DNA from: Brevibacterium sediminis
Lineage (GTDB): Bacteria; Actinomycetota; Actinomycetes; Actinomycetales; Brevibacteriaceae
Direction of reading: 5' to 3'
Length of the DNA stretch: 64,000 bases
Assembly (NCBI RefSeq): GCF_013623905.1
Contig: NZ_JABKDD010000004.1
Coordinates: 186,001-250,000, forward strand
The position numbers were made by a program, and so were the translations under genes. Positions within the stretch are counted from its first letter, which is position 1. Every line of letters begins with the position of its first letter. Positions 24,882-34,035 of the stretch are shown here, piece after piece. The notes under the pieces were generated by a model. It ran no database searches, had not been told where the DNA came from, and saw only the letters and a list, made by a program, of their open reading frames with translations.

Positions 24882-24912
24882 GGTGGACTGTCGATGACGA
24901 CGAGGAGAGCAC

Positions 24913-25722
24913 ATGAGGATCGGTGAATTCGCGCAGCTGGGGCAGGTATCGGTGCGCATGCTCCGCCACTATGAGTCGATGGGTCTGTTGGCTCCGGATT
25001 CGGTCGAACCGTTCTCCGGACACCGCAGCTACACGGTGGCGCAGCTGCCGCGCCTCAACAGAATCATGGCGCTCAACGCCCTGGGGATCTCGCTGCGGAA
25101 GATCGCCGAACTGATAGACGCCGACCTCAGCACGACCGAGCTGACCGGCATGCTCAATCTGCGTCGTCATCAACTGCGAGCCGAGCAGTCGGCTGCAGCC
25201 GCGAAGCTGGCCGAAGTCGAATTTCGGCTGGCACTCATCGAAGGGACTGCTATGAACCATCCGGACTGCATCATCAAAGAACTGCCTGCAGAGAGGGTAC
25301 TCGGACAGACGGTCGTTCTCGGCGAGCCGCCGTTCGACACTTCTGAGATCGGACCGCTGTTCGGCAGTGTTGCCGACCGTCTCGCGGAAGCGGGGATCCG
25401 ACACGCAGCCGGCGTCGGCATCTACTCCGACGCCGGACACGGGACCGAGGTCACCTGCGGGTATCGCACGGAAACAGCTCAGGATCTTGCGGATCTGCAG
25501 GTCACAGAGCTGGAGGCGTGCACTGCGGCGACTCTCATCCACGAGGGGTCGATGAGCCGCATCGGCGCCGGCTGGCAGCACCTTTCCAAGTGGTGCATCA
25601 GTCAGGGGTATTCCCTGACCGGCCCGTGCCGCGAGGTCTACCTCGAAACAGGTCACGACACCGCAGACGAATCCGACCAAGCTGGATGGATCGTCGAGCT
25701 CCAGCAGCCGATCATCGTGTGA
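24913..25722 (+). CDS. MerR-family regulator with GyrI-like ligand domain
   Basis: A 269-residue BmrR-type protein: MerR winged helix at the N-terminus (MRIGEFAQLGQVSVRMLRHYESMGLL), a dimerisation coiled coil around 80-115, then a GyrI-like effector-binding domain (about 120-269), a fold that binds small hydrophobic or cationic drugs. The ATG has GAGGAGAGCAC upstream, and a strong dyad lies in its promoter. No efflux gene is adjacent, so it may control itself or a distant gene. Confidence 0.87.
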   Translation: MRIGEFAQLGQVSVRMLRHYESMGLLAPDSVEPFSGHRSYTVAQLPRLNRIMALNALGISLRKIAELIDADLSTTELTGMLNLRRHQLRAEQSAAAAKLAEVEFRLALIEGTAMNHPDCIIKELPAERVLGQTVVLGEPPFDTSEIGPLFGSVADRLAEAGIRHAAGVGIYSDAGHGTEVTCGYRTETAQDLADLQVTELEACTAATLIHEGSMSRIGAGWQHLSKWCISQGYSLTGPCREVYLETGHDTADESDQAGWIVELQQPIIV

Positions 25723-25758
25723 CGGTGACGTCCGAGGGAGCGGGGTTCCATTCCCTCA

Positions 25759-25818
25759 TTCAAGGCGAACCGCGTCTGTCGGTTCGTGTACGGATCGACA
25801 GTCTCGGTTCGCCTTGAA
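25759..25818. terminator. Bidirectional hairpin between convergent genes
   Basis: 14-bp arms TTCAAGGCGAACCG (25759-25772) and CGGTTCGCCTTGAA (25805-25818) pair perfectly around a 32-base loop. It sits between the convergent merR and DUF2871 genes. Confidence 0.6.
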
Positions 25819-25854
25819 CGACGCTGCGGAACCGCCTCGGCGACGGTGTCCCGG

Positions 25855-26322
25855 TCAGCGCGACGGCGAAGTCGCCTCCGCGCCTTCGGTCACAGCCTTA
25901 TCGGCTACAGCCTTGCCGACCACGACCTTCTTCCGCAGGGCGAGGAAGAACAGGACGAGGCTGACGGACAGGGCGATGTGACCGAGGCCGGCGATTCCGG
26001 CGATCATGGCGTTCGACTCTTCGCCGAGGACGGTGAGCGAGCCGTGCCAGACCATCATTGACGCGGTGAGGATCACGCCGACGTTGTAGAGCCAGAAGAA
26101 CCACGAGAACAACTTCGTGCCGGAGAGTCCGAACACCTTGTCGAGGGCGAGGACGATGAGAAGGACGATGAAGCCGAGTGTGAGCAGGTGGGTGTGGACG
26201 AGGCCGAGCTGCGTGAACTCGCCGGAGGGGAAGTCGTTGGCCTTGGTGAACTCGCGGTAGAACAGTCCCGAGAGGACGCCGATGATCATGTACGTGAACG
26301 CTGCATTGAATATCTTCTTCAT
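25855..26322 (-). CDS. DUF2871 membrane protein
   Basis: A 155-residue protein with four membrane segments (about 8-28, 41-63, 72-94 and 105-128) and conserved histidines in LVHTHLLTLG, MVWHGSL and GLGHIALS, a pattern reminiscent of heme or metal-binding membrane proteins. I recognise it as DUF2871, of unknown function. The C-terminal 25 residues are variable and Ala-rich. It stands alone, convergent with merR. Confidence 0.8.
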   Translation of the reverse strand: MKKIFNAAFTYMIIGVLSGLFYREFTKANDFPSGEFTQLGLVHTHLLTLGFIVLLIVLALDKVFGLSGTKLFSWFFWLYNVGVILTASMMVWHGSLTVLGEESNAMIAGIAGLGHIALSVSLVLFFLALRKKVVVGKAVADKAVTEGAEATSPSR

Positions 26323-26473
26323 GCTTCCACTTCATCAGCACGCGGGCGCGGTTTCCTGACCCACAGGATTGAACTGCATCCCCAACTTTCGATTGATGTT
26401 CCATCACACAGGGTCCTGAGGCCCCGAAAATCGGTTCCGGAGCTCGTGATCCCGCTAGCCTGGAGGCATGGCC

Positions 26474-26953
26474 ATGGAGAACTTGCTCGCGAAGATCGAC
26501 CGCCTCGCCGGCGGCAGGAAAGCCGGAATCGTCGTGCCCTCGGACGGCCTCGCACACCCGAAGACCAAACGCGCCTTCGCGTGGATCACCTGGCTGCTCG
26601 TGTTCGAACTCGTGCTCGGCTTCGGAGCCGTGGTCTACGCAGTGCTCATCGCCCGGGCCGGGGAACCGGTGCCGTTCGCCGTGTGGATGCGCACGATCGT
26701 CGTCCTCGGCATGACCGTGACCCTCTTCTACTTCTTTTGGCGCGCAACGAAGGGCTTCTACTGGGGATACCAGCGCCTGCGCCTGTTCACGCAGATCTTC
26801 CCCGTCATCACCCTCGTCATGGCCGCGATCCCCGGCCTCTACCCGGTCTGGATGATCACCGAGCAGATCGTGTTCAGCCTGGTCATGATCGGCGTCGGCG
26901 ACTTCCTCACCGGCGACCACCTGCGCGAGGTGTTCCGCAAACCCGAGGACTGA
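26474..26953 (+). CDS. Small integral membrane protein, unknown
   Basis: It encodes 159 residues with four hydrophobic segments (about 35-60, 73-92, 105-124 and 126-146). Of two in-frame ATGs (26468 and 26474) I choose the second because GGAGG ends seven bases before it. No domain is recognised; FYFFWRATKGFYWGYQRLR between segments is rich in aromatics. It is divergent from the DUF2871 gene across 151 bp. A real gene is likely from codon usage and the ribosome-binding site. Confidence 0.72.
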   Translation: MENLLAKIDRLAGGRKAGIVVPSDGLAHPKTKRAFAWITWLLVFELVLGFGAVVYAVLIARAGEPVPFAVWMRTIVVLGMTVTLFYFFWRATKGFYWGYQRLRLFTQIFPVITLVMAAIPGLYPVWMITEQIVFSLVMIGVGDFLTGDHLREVFRKPED

Positions 26954-27068
26954 GCGGGCGGCATCCTCCTCGTGCCCGGGCCGGTACCGGAGGCCCATCG
27001 GATGAGGCCCCGGACCACGACCACCGAGGCGGCACCCGCCCACCACGTCATCCGACCTCAGCCGGAAC

Positions 27069-28595
27069 TCACCCTGCAACGAGGCGGCGCGCCTCCTCCT
27101 GATGCGCAGCGATGAGCGCTTCTTTGTCGAGCGCGTGCCCGTTCGCGCCGATGGCGTGGCCGTCGACGACCCGCCACTGACCGCCGACCATCACGCGATC
27201 GGCCTTCTCTGCACCGCAGAGGACGAGTGCGGGGATCGGGTCGTGCGATCCGGAGAAGGCGAGGCCGTCGAGGCGGAACATTGCGAGGTCGGCCTGCTTG
27301 CCCACCTCAATGGTGCCGAGATCGTCGCGTCCGAGTGCCGCCGCCGATCCCTTCGTCGCCCAGTCGAGGACGCGGCCGCAGGTGACCGCCTCGGCGCCGT
27401 AGCGCAGACGTTGGATGTAGAGCGCCTGCCGGACCTCGCGGATGAGGTTCGAGGCGTCATTCGACGCGGATCCGTCGACACCGAGTCCGACGTTGACTCC
27501 GGCGTCCTCGAGTTCGACGGCGCGGGCGATTCCCGAGGCCAGCCGCATGTTCGAAGTCGGGCAGTGGGCGACGGAGACCCCGGCGGCGCCGAGGCGGCCG
27601 ATCTCCGAATCGTCGAAGTGCACACCGTGCGCCAACCAGGTCCGCTCCCCCAGCCAGCCGACGGATTCGAGGTAGTCGACGGTGCGCAGGCCGAAGGTCT
27701 CGCGGCAGAAGTCCTCTTCGTCGATGGTCTCGGCCAGGTGGGTATGGAGGCGGACATCGAGTTCCGCAGCGAGTGCGGCGGATTCGCGCATGAGCTCGGT
27801 GGTCACGGAGAACGGGGAGCACGGGGCGAAGCCGATCTGGATCTGAGCGCCGGGCCCACGTTGGTGGTAGGTCTCGACGAGACGGCGGGAATCGTCGAGG
27901 ATGACCTCCGAGTCCTGGACGGTCTGCTGAGGGGGCAGTCCGCCGTCGTCCTCGCCCAGTGACATCGACCCGCGAGTCAGCATGGCACGCATGCCGAGTC
28001 TCCGGACGACGTCGACCTGGATGTCGATGGCCTCGTCCATGCCGGTGGGGAACAGGTAGTGGTGGTCGGCGGCGGTCGTGCATCCGGATTCGAGGAGTTC
28101 GGCCATCGCCACGGTCGTGGCGAGTTCGAGCGCGCGCGGGGTCAGCCTGGCCCAGACCGGATAGAGGTTCTGCAGCCATCCGAACAGCGGCAGGTCGGCG
28201 ACGGGCGCCCATGCACGGGTCAGCGTCTGGTAGAAGTGATGATGGGTATTGATCAGCCCGGGAGTGATGACATGCGCTGAGGCGTCGATGACTTCGAGGG
28301 CAGCCGTGTCACCGGCGGTTCCGCCGGCCCCGGATGAAGTGGGTTCGCCACCGGCGGGAACGAGTTCCACGATAGTTCCCGTGGCGGGGTCGATGACGAT
28401 TCCCCGCGCCGCCCGGTTCGGATCGACACCGACACCGAGGTGGACGGCCAGCGGATCGCGCAGCCACAGTCGCGCGGTCGATGTGTTCCCGGAAGCCGGG
28501 GAGTTCCTCGATGCGCGGTCTCCCGTATTGAATGAGCTTCCTGGTGCCGAGAAGCTTCCTGCTGACGGTGTGCCGGTTCCATTGCTGTCGGTCAT
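27069..28595 (-). CDS. 8-oxoguanine deaminase-type amidohydrolase
   Basis: A 508-residue metal-dependent amidohydrolase of the cytosine/guanine deaminase class: HHHF metal site (about 118-121), an HTHLAET block, and late GVDGSASND. The run TIDEEDFCRETFGLRTVDYL is typical of enzymes that deaminate 8-oxoguanine to urate. The first 40 residues are a Ser/Gly-rich extension not found in most relatives. GGGAAAGGCGAC precedes the ATG at 28593-28595. It is divergent from an NCS2 permease, giving a purine-salvage pair. Related triazine or isoxanthopterin deaminases are alternatives. Confidence 0.82.
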   Translation of the reverse strand: MTDSNGTGTPSAGSFSAPGSSFNTGDRASRNSPASGNTSTARLWLRDPLAVHLGVGVDPNRAARGIVIDPATGTIVELVPAGGEPTSSGAGGTAGDTAALEVIDASAHVITPGLINTHHHFYQTLTRAWAPVADLPLFGWLQNLYPVWARLTPRALELATTVAMAELLESGCTTAADHHYLFPTGMDEAIDIQVDVVRRLGMRAMLTRGSMSLGEDDGGLPPQQTVQDSEVILDDSRRLVETYHQRGPGAQIQIGFAPCSPFSVTTELMRESAALAAELDVRLHTHLAETIDEEDFCRETFGLRTVDYLESVGWLGERTWLAHGVHFDDSEIGRLGAAGVSVAHCPTSNMRLASGIARAVELEDAGVNVGLGVDGSASNDASNLIREVRQALYIQRLRYGAEAVTCGRVLDWATKGSAAALGRDDLGTIEVGKQADLAMFRLDGLAFSGSHDPIPALVLCGAEKADRVMVGGQWRVVDGHAIGANGHALDKEALIAAHQEEARRLVAG

Positions 28596-29045
28596 CGTGT
28601 CGCCTTTCCCTCTTGAACCGTGCGCGTCGAGCGCGCACTATTGGTCAGTGGCGACAGAACTGGGGCTGACGCCACCAGCTCAGGTTTTCCGGCGTCTGCT
28701 GCTCCGCCGGTCGGTATCCCATCCGGGATCCCCGACTGTACCCACCTATCGGCGAGACGGTACGATGATCCAAAACCATCGAACTGAGCGAACGTTCAGT
28801 AGATCGTCGGGGGATGAGTACACGACTGCCGTGAACTCTAGCATGTGCCGCGGGTCACTAAAATGGCTTGCGGCGAAAATGGTATTCCTTTAGAGTTTTG
28901 CGATAAGGAAATTTCCTTTCGCATAACGGAATTATGCAACCGATCCCTCGGTCGATCTGATGCCCGCTCGGACGCTACACCGGCCACTGAGGTCGGTCAG
29001 TCACAGTGAGGTCTTCGCCCGAGGACGCACTCAATGGAGAGATAG
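28596..29045. other. 450-bp divergent control region, unusually AT-rich in part
   Basis: This gap separates the deaminase and the NCS2 permease. Around 28855-28945 it is much poorer in GC than its surroundings and holds AAGGAAATTTCCTT (28905-28918) flanked by TGCGA...TCGCA arms, plus GCATAA-CGGAA-TTATGC (28921-28937). ACTGA/TCAGT arms surround GAACGTTC near 28783-28800. Operators for a purine-responsive regulator are the likely explanation. I see no conserved purine-riboswitch core and no gene. Confidence 0.55.
28900..28937. promoter_or_regulatory. Two adjacent palindromes upstream of the NCS2 permease
   Basis: A 14-bp palindrome with outer TGCGA/TCGCA arms and a second 6-5-6 inverted repeat immediately follow one another, about 110-145 bp before the permease ATG. 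Confidence 0.5.
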
Positions 29046-30656
29046 ATGTCGGTATCCCATCAGTCACCCAGCAACGACCGCAAGTCCGCGGTCGCGAGCA
29101 AGCCGGCCCGTCCGGAGGACGAACGGCTTCCCGTCGGCAGTTCCTTCGCCTACGGTCTGCAGCACGTGCTCACTATGTACGGCGGAATCATCGCCGTTCC
29201 CCTCATCATCGGCAATGCCGCCGGTCTCGACGGCAACGGCATCAGCCTCCTCATCGCCTCCTGTCTGTTCATGGGCGGTCTGGCCACGATCCTGCAGTCG
29301 GTCGGTGTGCCGTTCTTCGGCTCGCAGCTGCCGCTGGTCCAGGGAGTCTCGTTCGCCGGCGTCGCGACGATGACGTCCATTCTGGCCGGCGGCGACGGCC
29401 TGCCTGCGGTCTTCGGATCGGTGCTGGTCGCCTCGGTGATCGGCCTGATCGTCGCCCCGGCCTTCGCACTCATCGTGAAGTTCTTCCCTCCGGTGGTCAC
29501 CGGCACGGTCATCACCACGATCGGTCTGTCACTCATGCCCGTGGCCGCAGGCTGGGCCATGGGCGGGGATGCCGAGGCCGCCGACTACGGCAGCATGCGC
29601 AATATCCTCATCGCCGTGGTCACCTTGGCCATCGTGCTCATCCTCAGCAGGATTCCCGTTGCGGTGATCTCCCGCCTGTCGATTCTGCTGGCCATCGTCA
29701 TCGGCACCATCGGCTGCCTCATCTTCGGCTGGGCCGATTTCTCCCATGTGCTCGATCGCGGGATCTTCGCGTTCCCCGAGCCGTTCGCCTTCGGTATGCC
29801 GACATTCTCGGCCGCGGCAATCATCTCGATGTTCATCGTCATCATCGTCACCTTCGCCGAGACTACGGCGGACATCATCGCCGTCGGAGAGATCGTCGAT
29901 ACGAAGGTCGATTCCAAGCGCATCGCATCGGGCCTGCGCGCTGACATGCTGTCGTCGGCGGTCTCGCCGATCTTCAACTCCTTCACCCAGTCGGCATTTG
30001 CGCAGAACGTCGGCCTGGTGGCGATCACCGGCGTGAAGTCGCGCTTCGTCGTCACGGCCGGTGGTGCGATCCTCGTCGTTCTCGGCCTGCTTCCGGTGAT
30101 GGGCGGGGTCGTTGCGGCGGTCCCGACTCCGGTTCTCGGCGGCGCGGGCATCGTGCTCTTCGGCACGGTCGCCGCGTCGGGCATCCGCACGCTGTCGAAG
30201 GTCGAGTACGAGGGCAACCTCAATATGATCATCGTGGCGGTCTCGCTGGCCTTCGGCATCATCCCGGTCGTCGAGCCCGACTTCTACAATGCCTTCCCGG
30301 ATTGGGTCGGCATCATCCTCCATTCGGGCATCTCCTCGGCCACTCTCATGGCCGTGCTGCTCAACCTCGTCTTCAACCACATCGGAGTGAAGACGAAGGA
30401 CCGTTCTGATCGGTCGGTCTTCGTGGCCGGCACCGGACGAGTCATCCGCAAGGAAGAGCTGCAGCGACTCATCGACAACGAAGCCATCCTCTATGAAGGC
30501 GATACCGTCAAGGACGGCAAGATCGTCGATTGCAACGGAGAAGAGGTTCCGGTCGTCACCGAGGAGCAGCACGAGAAGGTCGTCGACGCCGCCCAGAAGG
30601 GTGAGGTTCGCACCCAGGAAGACGTCCGCCGCCTCATCGCCGAGGACGGTAACTGA
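29046..30656 (+). CDS. NCS2-family nucleobase permease (xanthine/urate type)
   Basis: A 536-residue transporter of the nucleobase-cation symporter-2 family, about 14 membrane segments. QHVLTMYGG (about 39-47) and the central FAETTADIIAVGEI motif place it with xanthine/uric-acid carriers rather than UraA. The last 80 residues form a hydrophilic, acidic tail with no membrane segment, longer than usual. GGAGAG precedes the ATG. Divergent pairing with the 8-oxoguanine deaminase suggests import of oxidised or ordinary purines. Exact substrate is not determinable. Confidence 0.88.
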   Translation: MSVSHQSPSNDRKSAVASKPARPEDERLPVGSSFAYGLQHVLTMYGGIIAVPLIIGNAAGLDGNGISLLIASCLFMGGLATILQSVGVPFFGSQLPLVQGVSFAGVATMTSILAGGDGLPAVFGSVLVASVIGLIVAPAFALIVKFFPPVVTGTVITTIGLSLMPVAAGWAMGGDAEAADYGSMRNILIAVVTLAIVLILSRIPVAVISRLSILLAIVIGTIGCLIFGWADFSHVLDRGIFAFPEPFAFGMPTFSAAAIISMFIVIIVTFAETTADIIAVGEIVDTKVDSKRIASGLRADMLSSAVSPIFNSFTQSAFAQNVGLVAITGVKSRFVVTAGGAILVVLGLLPVMGGVVAAVPTPVLGGAGIVLFGTVAASGIRTLSKVEYEGNLNMIIVAVSLAFGIIPVVEPDFYNAFPDWVGIILHSGISSATLMAVLLNLVFNHIGVKTKDRSDRSVFVAGTGRVIRKEELQRLIDNEAILYEGDTVKDGKIVDCNGEEVPVVTEEQHEKVVDAAQKGEVRTQEDVRRLIAEDGN

Positions 30657-30693
30657 GGCCAGATACGCCAACTGGACCCGGATACACCGAACG

Positions 30694-30732
30694 GGCCCCG
30701 GCCGCCGTCTGCGAAGGCGCGCGTCCGGGGCC
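30694..30732 (+). terminator. Hairpin after the NCS2 permease gene
   Basis: GGCCCCGG (30694-30701) pairs with CCGGGGCC (30725-30732), about 40 bp after the stop; the loop can pair further. No T-run. Confidence 0.45.
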
Positions 30733-30752
30733 TCGTGCGATTTCGGGCTGCA

Positions 30753-30837
30753 GTCAGATCGGGCTGGTCGTCAGAACGGGCGGGCCGTCAGAAAGGGTCC
30801 GCCGTCAGAACGGACCCGCCGTCAGAACGGGGGAGGA
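30753..30837. repeat. Five copies of a 17-bp tandem repeat at the 3' end of the HNH gene
   Basis: Units begin at 30753, 30770, 30787, 30804 and 30821, each starting GTCAGA. The best-preserved units are GTCAGAACGGGCGGGCC and GTCAGAACGGACCCGCC. The last unit supplies the stop codon (TCA at 30822-30824 on the plus strand) and last codons of the minus-strand HNH gene. Confidence 0.85.
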
Positions 30838-32114
30838 TCTCCGGAGTCCCAATAGTCGTTCCACGGGGACTCCCGGCCGACGCTCAAGACGGGCTTGGCG
30901 CCAGCGGTCGGGGCACACTTGTCCCCTCGTTCCCTGGAGCCTGGTTCGGAGTCCCTTGGCTCGGAGGCTACTGGTTCGGAGCCCCCTGTTGCGGTGTGGC
31001 CCTCTGGTTCAGGAGGGCGAAATGCATCCGTATTGTCGAGTCGTCCGGCTGGGCCCAGATTTCCGACGTCGCGAAGCTGCTCCGCGTCGACGGGATTCTG
31101 CCGGTCGAGCAGATTCGGCAGTTGGTCATAGTTCTCCACCTGTCGAGCGTGCTCGGCGTTGATTGGGTTGTCCGGTGGATACAGTGTTGCGACGACTCCG
31201 CGGGTGAAGGAGTACTCCACTGCCCCGTCCTCGGTCATTCGGACCGCGAGCCTGCGGTCGGTCTTGGCCTGGTGGTCGGGTTTGCACAGCGGGTGGAGGT
31301 TTTCGAACGTCGTCTGACCGCCTCGGGCCGGATCGGCATGGTCGAACGGAATGATGTGATCGACTTCCGAGGTCTCCGCTCGTCGGGTGCAGCCTGGAGC
31401 GGTGCAGGACTGCCATCTGCCGACCAAGGGCGCGCGCACGGCTGCCGGGATGTGGTAGCTGCGCGAGCGGGCATCGATCGGTGTCCCGGTGGCGGGATCG
31501 GTGAGGATCCGGTGCCAAGTGGGGCTCTCGCCTGCGAGCGCACGTGCCGCGTCGGGCGGCACCGGGGTGCCGTCGGAGAACGTCCCCGGGAGCTCCGACT
31601 TTCCCACCGCGGTGAGGTAGGGAACCGTCACCATCATCTTCGTCTGCTCTCGCACCCACTGCCCGTGGGTGGGCATGACGAGCTTGATGGTGGTCGTCAC
31701 CTCGACGCCGGTGTTGGCGGTCGCTTCCGCTTCACTCTGCGCCTCCTGCACGGCACGATCGACCGCGGCTGCCGTGATCGGAGCCGTGGAGTCGGATTCG
31801 TCGGCGACCGAGGAGTCCGAGCCGTCGGCGGCTTCGAGAGCGATCTCGTTCGTGGTGGTCTCACCGGTCATGGTGTCGTGCGTCGTCACGGCGATGCTCA
31901 TCTGCGGGGTCGCTCGAGTGGCGATGTCGAACATGAGGGCGGCGATGCTGTCCTGGTCGGCGACCTCGAGGCCGGCGGTGCTCTCTTCGGAGAGCGCCGA
32001 GATGTTGCCGTTGCGGATCGCTCGGGCGAATGCTTCGATGCGCAGGTAGAAGGCGTTGAGTTCCACGGCGGGTCCGGACAAGGTCACCGAGGCGGTGCCG
32101 TCGGGGTAATTCAT
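30822..32114 (-). pseudogene. DUF222/HNH endonuclease, C-terminal fragment after a frameshift
   Basis: A 430-residue frame carrying the HNH nuclease motif (CTAPGC...EVDHIIPF...FENLHPLCKPDH, about 240-290). The first-codon ATG is unlikely to be a natural start: the ten codons upstream in the same frame read LAEKRRRVDI, which continues the DUF222 domain from the other fragment. The whole protein would be about 730 residues. Such DUF222-HNH genes are multicopy in Brevibacterium and relatives, and their role is unclear. The acidic, low-complexity C-terminus ends in the tandem repeat. A sequencing error could also explain the break. Confidence 0.75.
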
Positions 32115-33034
32115 GATGTCGACCCGGCGACGCTTCTCGGCCAGTTCGGTCGGTCGTCGACCGGGACGAGTGCCGCGATCTTGAGGTTGAGCGACTTCTT
32201 GAAGGTCTCCATAGTGATATCGGCACGGCGGTCGCCCAGGTAGGCATCGAGACGGGGCAGATATTCGAAGGCGACGTCTTTGATGGCACGGGTCGCTGCA
32301 AGTACGTGTTCGATCGTGAATTCACCGGCGAGGCAGCGCTGCAGGAACTTCGGCAGTCCGAACGCCAGTGTCACGGCGTTCGTGATCTCGTTGTAGGCAC
32401 CGTTGCTCGTCGAGCCGAGGACCGTGGTCAGCTCGGCGATCTCTTCGCGCGTGGCGAGGTCGTGGACCCAGCTGTTGAAGGATTTGTGCAGTCCGAACTT
32501 GGGGAAATTCGGAAGCGGGGCTGCCGGCGGAGCCAGTGGCTGCTCGACGATGCTCTCCCCGGTTTCGCCGTCGTCGGTGGCAGTGCCGGTGGAGGAAACA
32601 GCATCATCAGACCCGTCGAGAGCGCGGTCTTCGAGAACGAAGCCGGTGGATGTCCACGGGTCCACGAAGTCGTCCTTTTCAGGCAGCAGTCCGTCACGTG
32701 CCGTGATGAAGCGGCCGGCCGTTTCGGTGAACGTTGCGTGATAGTAGATCTTGTCGCCCTCGGCGTAACGGAGCTTCTCAATGACATCGGTCAGAAACAG
32801 TCCCGCGATGGCCTGGAATTCGGCGAGGCGAACTCCCGTGCTCAAATGAGCCAGACTGACGACCACGGCCATCGGCGAATCGGGTTCGACGTCGAGACGA
32901 CGGGGTGAGTCGGGGCCGATCAGAGGAACCTGAGGTGACGAAGAGAGGTCTGCCGATGTCGCGGGTGAACCGGAGACTGATTCATTCGAGGCACGCTCGA
33001 GACCGTTGTTGCCCGGATCCTGAGGATCCTTCAT
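32111..33034 (-). pseudogene. DUF222/HNH endonuclease, N-terminal fragment before a frameshift
   Basis: A 307-residue frame with a disordered N-terminus (1-50), then the start of the DUF222 helical domain, including FTIEHVLAATRAIKD and DAYLGDRRADITMETFKKSLNLKIAALVPVDDRP. After DDRP the frame runs into NWPRSVAGSTS and stops, whereas the -1 frame continues the family sequence. Loss of one base near 32147 restores a single gene. GAAAGGCGGCGAGATCG precedes the ATG. Upstream (33035-33206) is AT-rich sequence suitable for a promoter. Confidence 0.75.
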
Positions 33035-33206
33035 CGATCTCGCCGCCTTTCACGTCGATGTGAATACCTTGACTCTATTTTACTCCCAAGGAGAAGAAAT
33101 GAAGGTCACAACTCGATTACGAAAAGAATCTCTGCGAGTTTGGGTGCTGTTTGATGTATTTTGATGATGGAGTTTTGCCCCAGCCGAGGCTCGGCGAGCC
33201 AGGAAC

Positions 33207-33884
33207 CTACTCAGTCAGCAGGCCGGGCAGCTGGTCCATCGCGTTGAAGGTCTCAGCGGCACCCGCTGCCAACAGCGTTTCCGCGCTCTGATGAACCGGA
33301 GAATCCGGGCAGAACCCGAGCACACGGGATCCGGCCGCAGCGCCGGCGATCACGCCGGTGGGGGAATCTTCGATCACGGCCGCCTCGGCGGGGTCGATCT
33401 GCAAGGATTCGGCTGCTGCCAAATAGACGTCCGGGGCGGGCTTCGAGTTCGGCTGCTCCATGCCGGAGAAGATCCGACCCTCGAAGGCATCGAACAGGCC
33501 GATCTTGCGCAGCTGCAGCTCGATCTTCGGACGATCCGCTCCCGAAGCGCAGGCGATCCTGCCCGGGTAGCTCTCGGCGATGCGGTGAACGGCATCGACG
33601 ACCCCCGGAATCGCTTGGAGGGAGGCCTCGAGCTGGGCATTGCGCCGCCGCCGGAACTCCTCCATCCACTCCGCGCCGATGCGGAATCCGGTGTGCTCCT
33701 CGATGACATCAGCCTCATCGCGGAGCATCTTGCCGACGAATCGCGCAATGCATTCCTCGGCGCTCAGCTGCCAGCCGAGCTCCTGCAGCATCTGGTGGAG
33801 GACGCCGTTCGTGATGCTTTCGGAATCGACGAGGACTCCGTCACAGTCGAAGAGGACAGCGGAGAATTTCGGAAGTGGGGCCAT
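33207..33884 (-). CDS. HAD-family phosphatase (beta-phosphoglucomutase-like)
   Basis: A 225-residue HAD hydrolase with all four motifs: FDCDGVLVDSES (12-23, nucleophile Asp13), the Ser of CASGAD (about 112-117), Lys in NSKPAPDVY, and VIEDSPTGVIAGAAAG. The helical cap between motifs I and II is of the class used by sugar-phosphate phosphatases and phosphomutases. The nucleophile context (DCDGVLVDSE) is typical of YieH/YfbT-like phosphatases. It is monocistronic. The natural substrate is unknown. Confidence 0.87.
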   Translation of the reverse strand: MAPLPKFSAVLFDCDGVLVDSESITNGVLHQMLQELGWQLSAEECIARFVGKMLRDEADVIEEHTGFRIGAEWMEEFRRRRNAQLEASLQAIPGVVDAVHRIAESYPGRIACASGADRPKIELQLRKIGLFDAFEGRIFSGMEQPNSKPAPDVYLAAAESLQIDPAEAAVIEDSPTGVIAGAAAGSRVLGFCPDSPVHQSAETLLAAGAAETFNAMDQLPGLLTE

Positions 33885-34035
33885 ACTCCGATTCTGCCAC
33901 CCGGCACTGACGCGGAATCACGGGCATCCACGCCGGCTCGTCCCTGAATCTCGCGGACCCGACACTGCCGCTGTCACACCGTGCCGACCGACACCGTCCC
34001 TGCTGCTCCAGCTCAGGAAACGAAGAGAGTCCCAA

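Noticed and set aside
28596-29045. Purine riboswitch
   Set aside because: The leader before the NCS2 gene lacks a recognisable conserved core or P1 stem in the right place; palindromes suggest protein binding instead.
30753-30837. CRISPR array
   Set aside because: The 17-bp units are directly contiguous with no spacers, and no cas gene is nearby.
32111-32114. Real ATGA coupling between two separate HNH-related genes
   Set aside because: The domain continues through the junction in another frame, so the overlap is a by-product of the frameshift.
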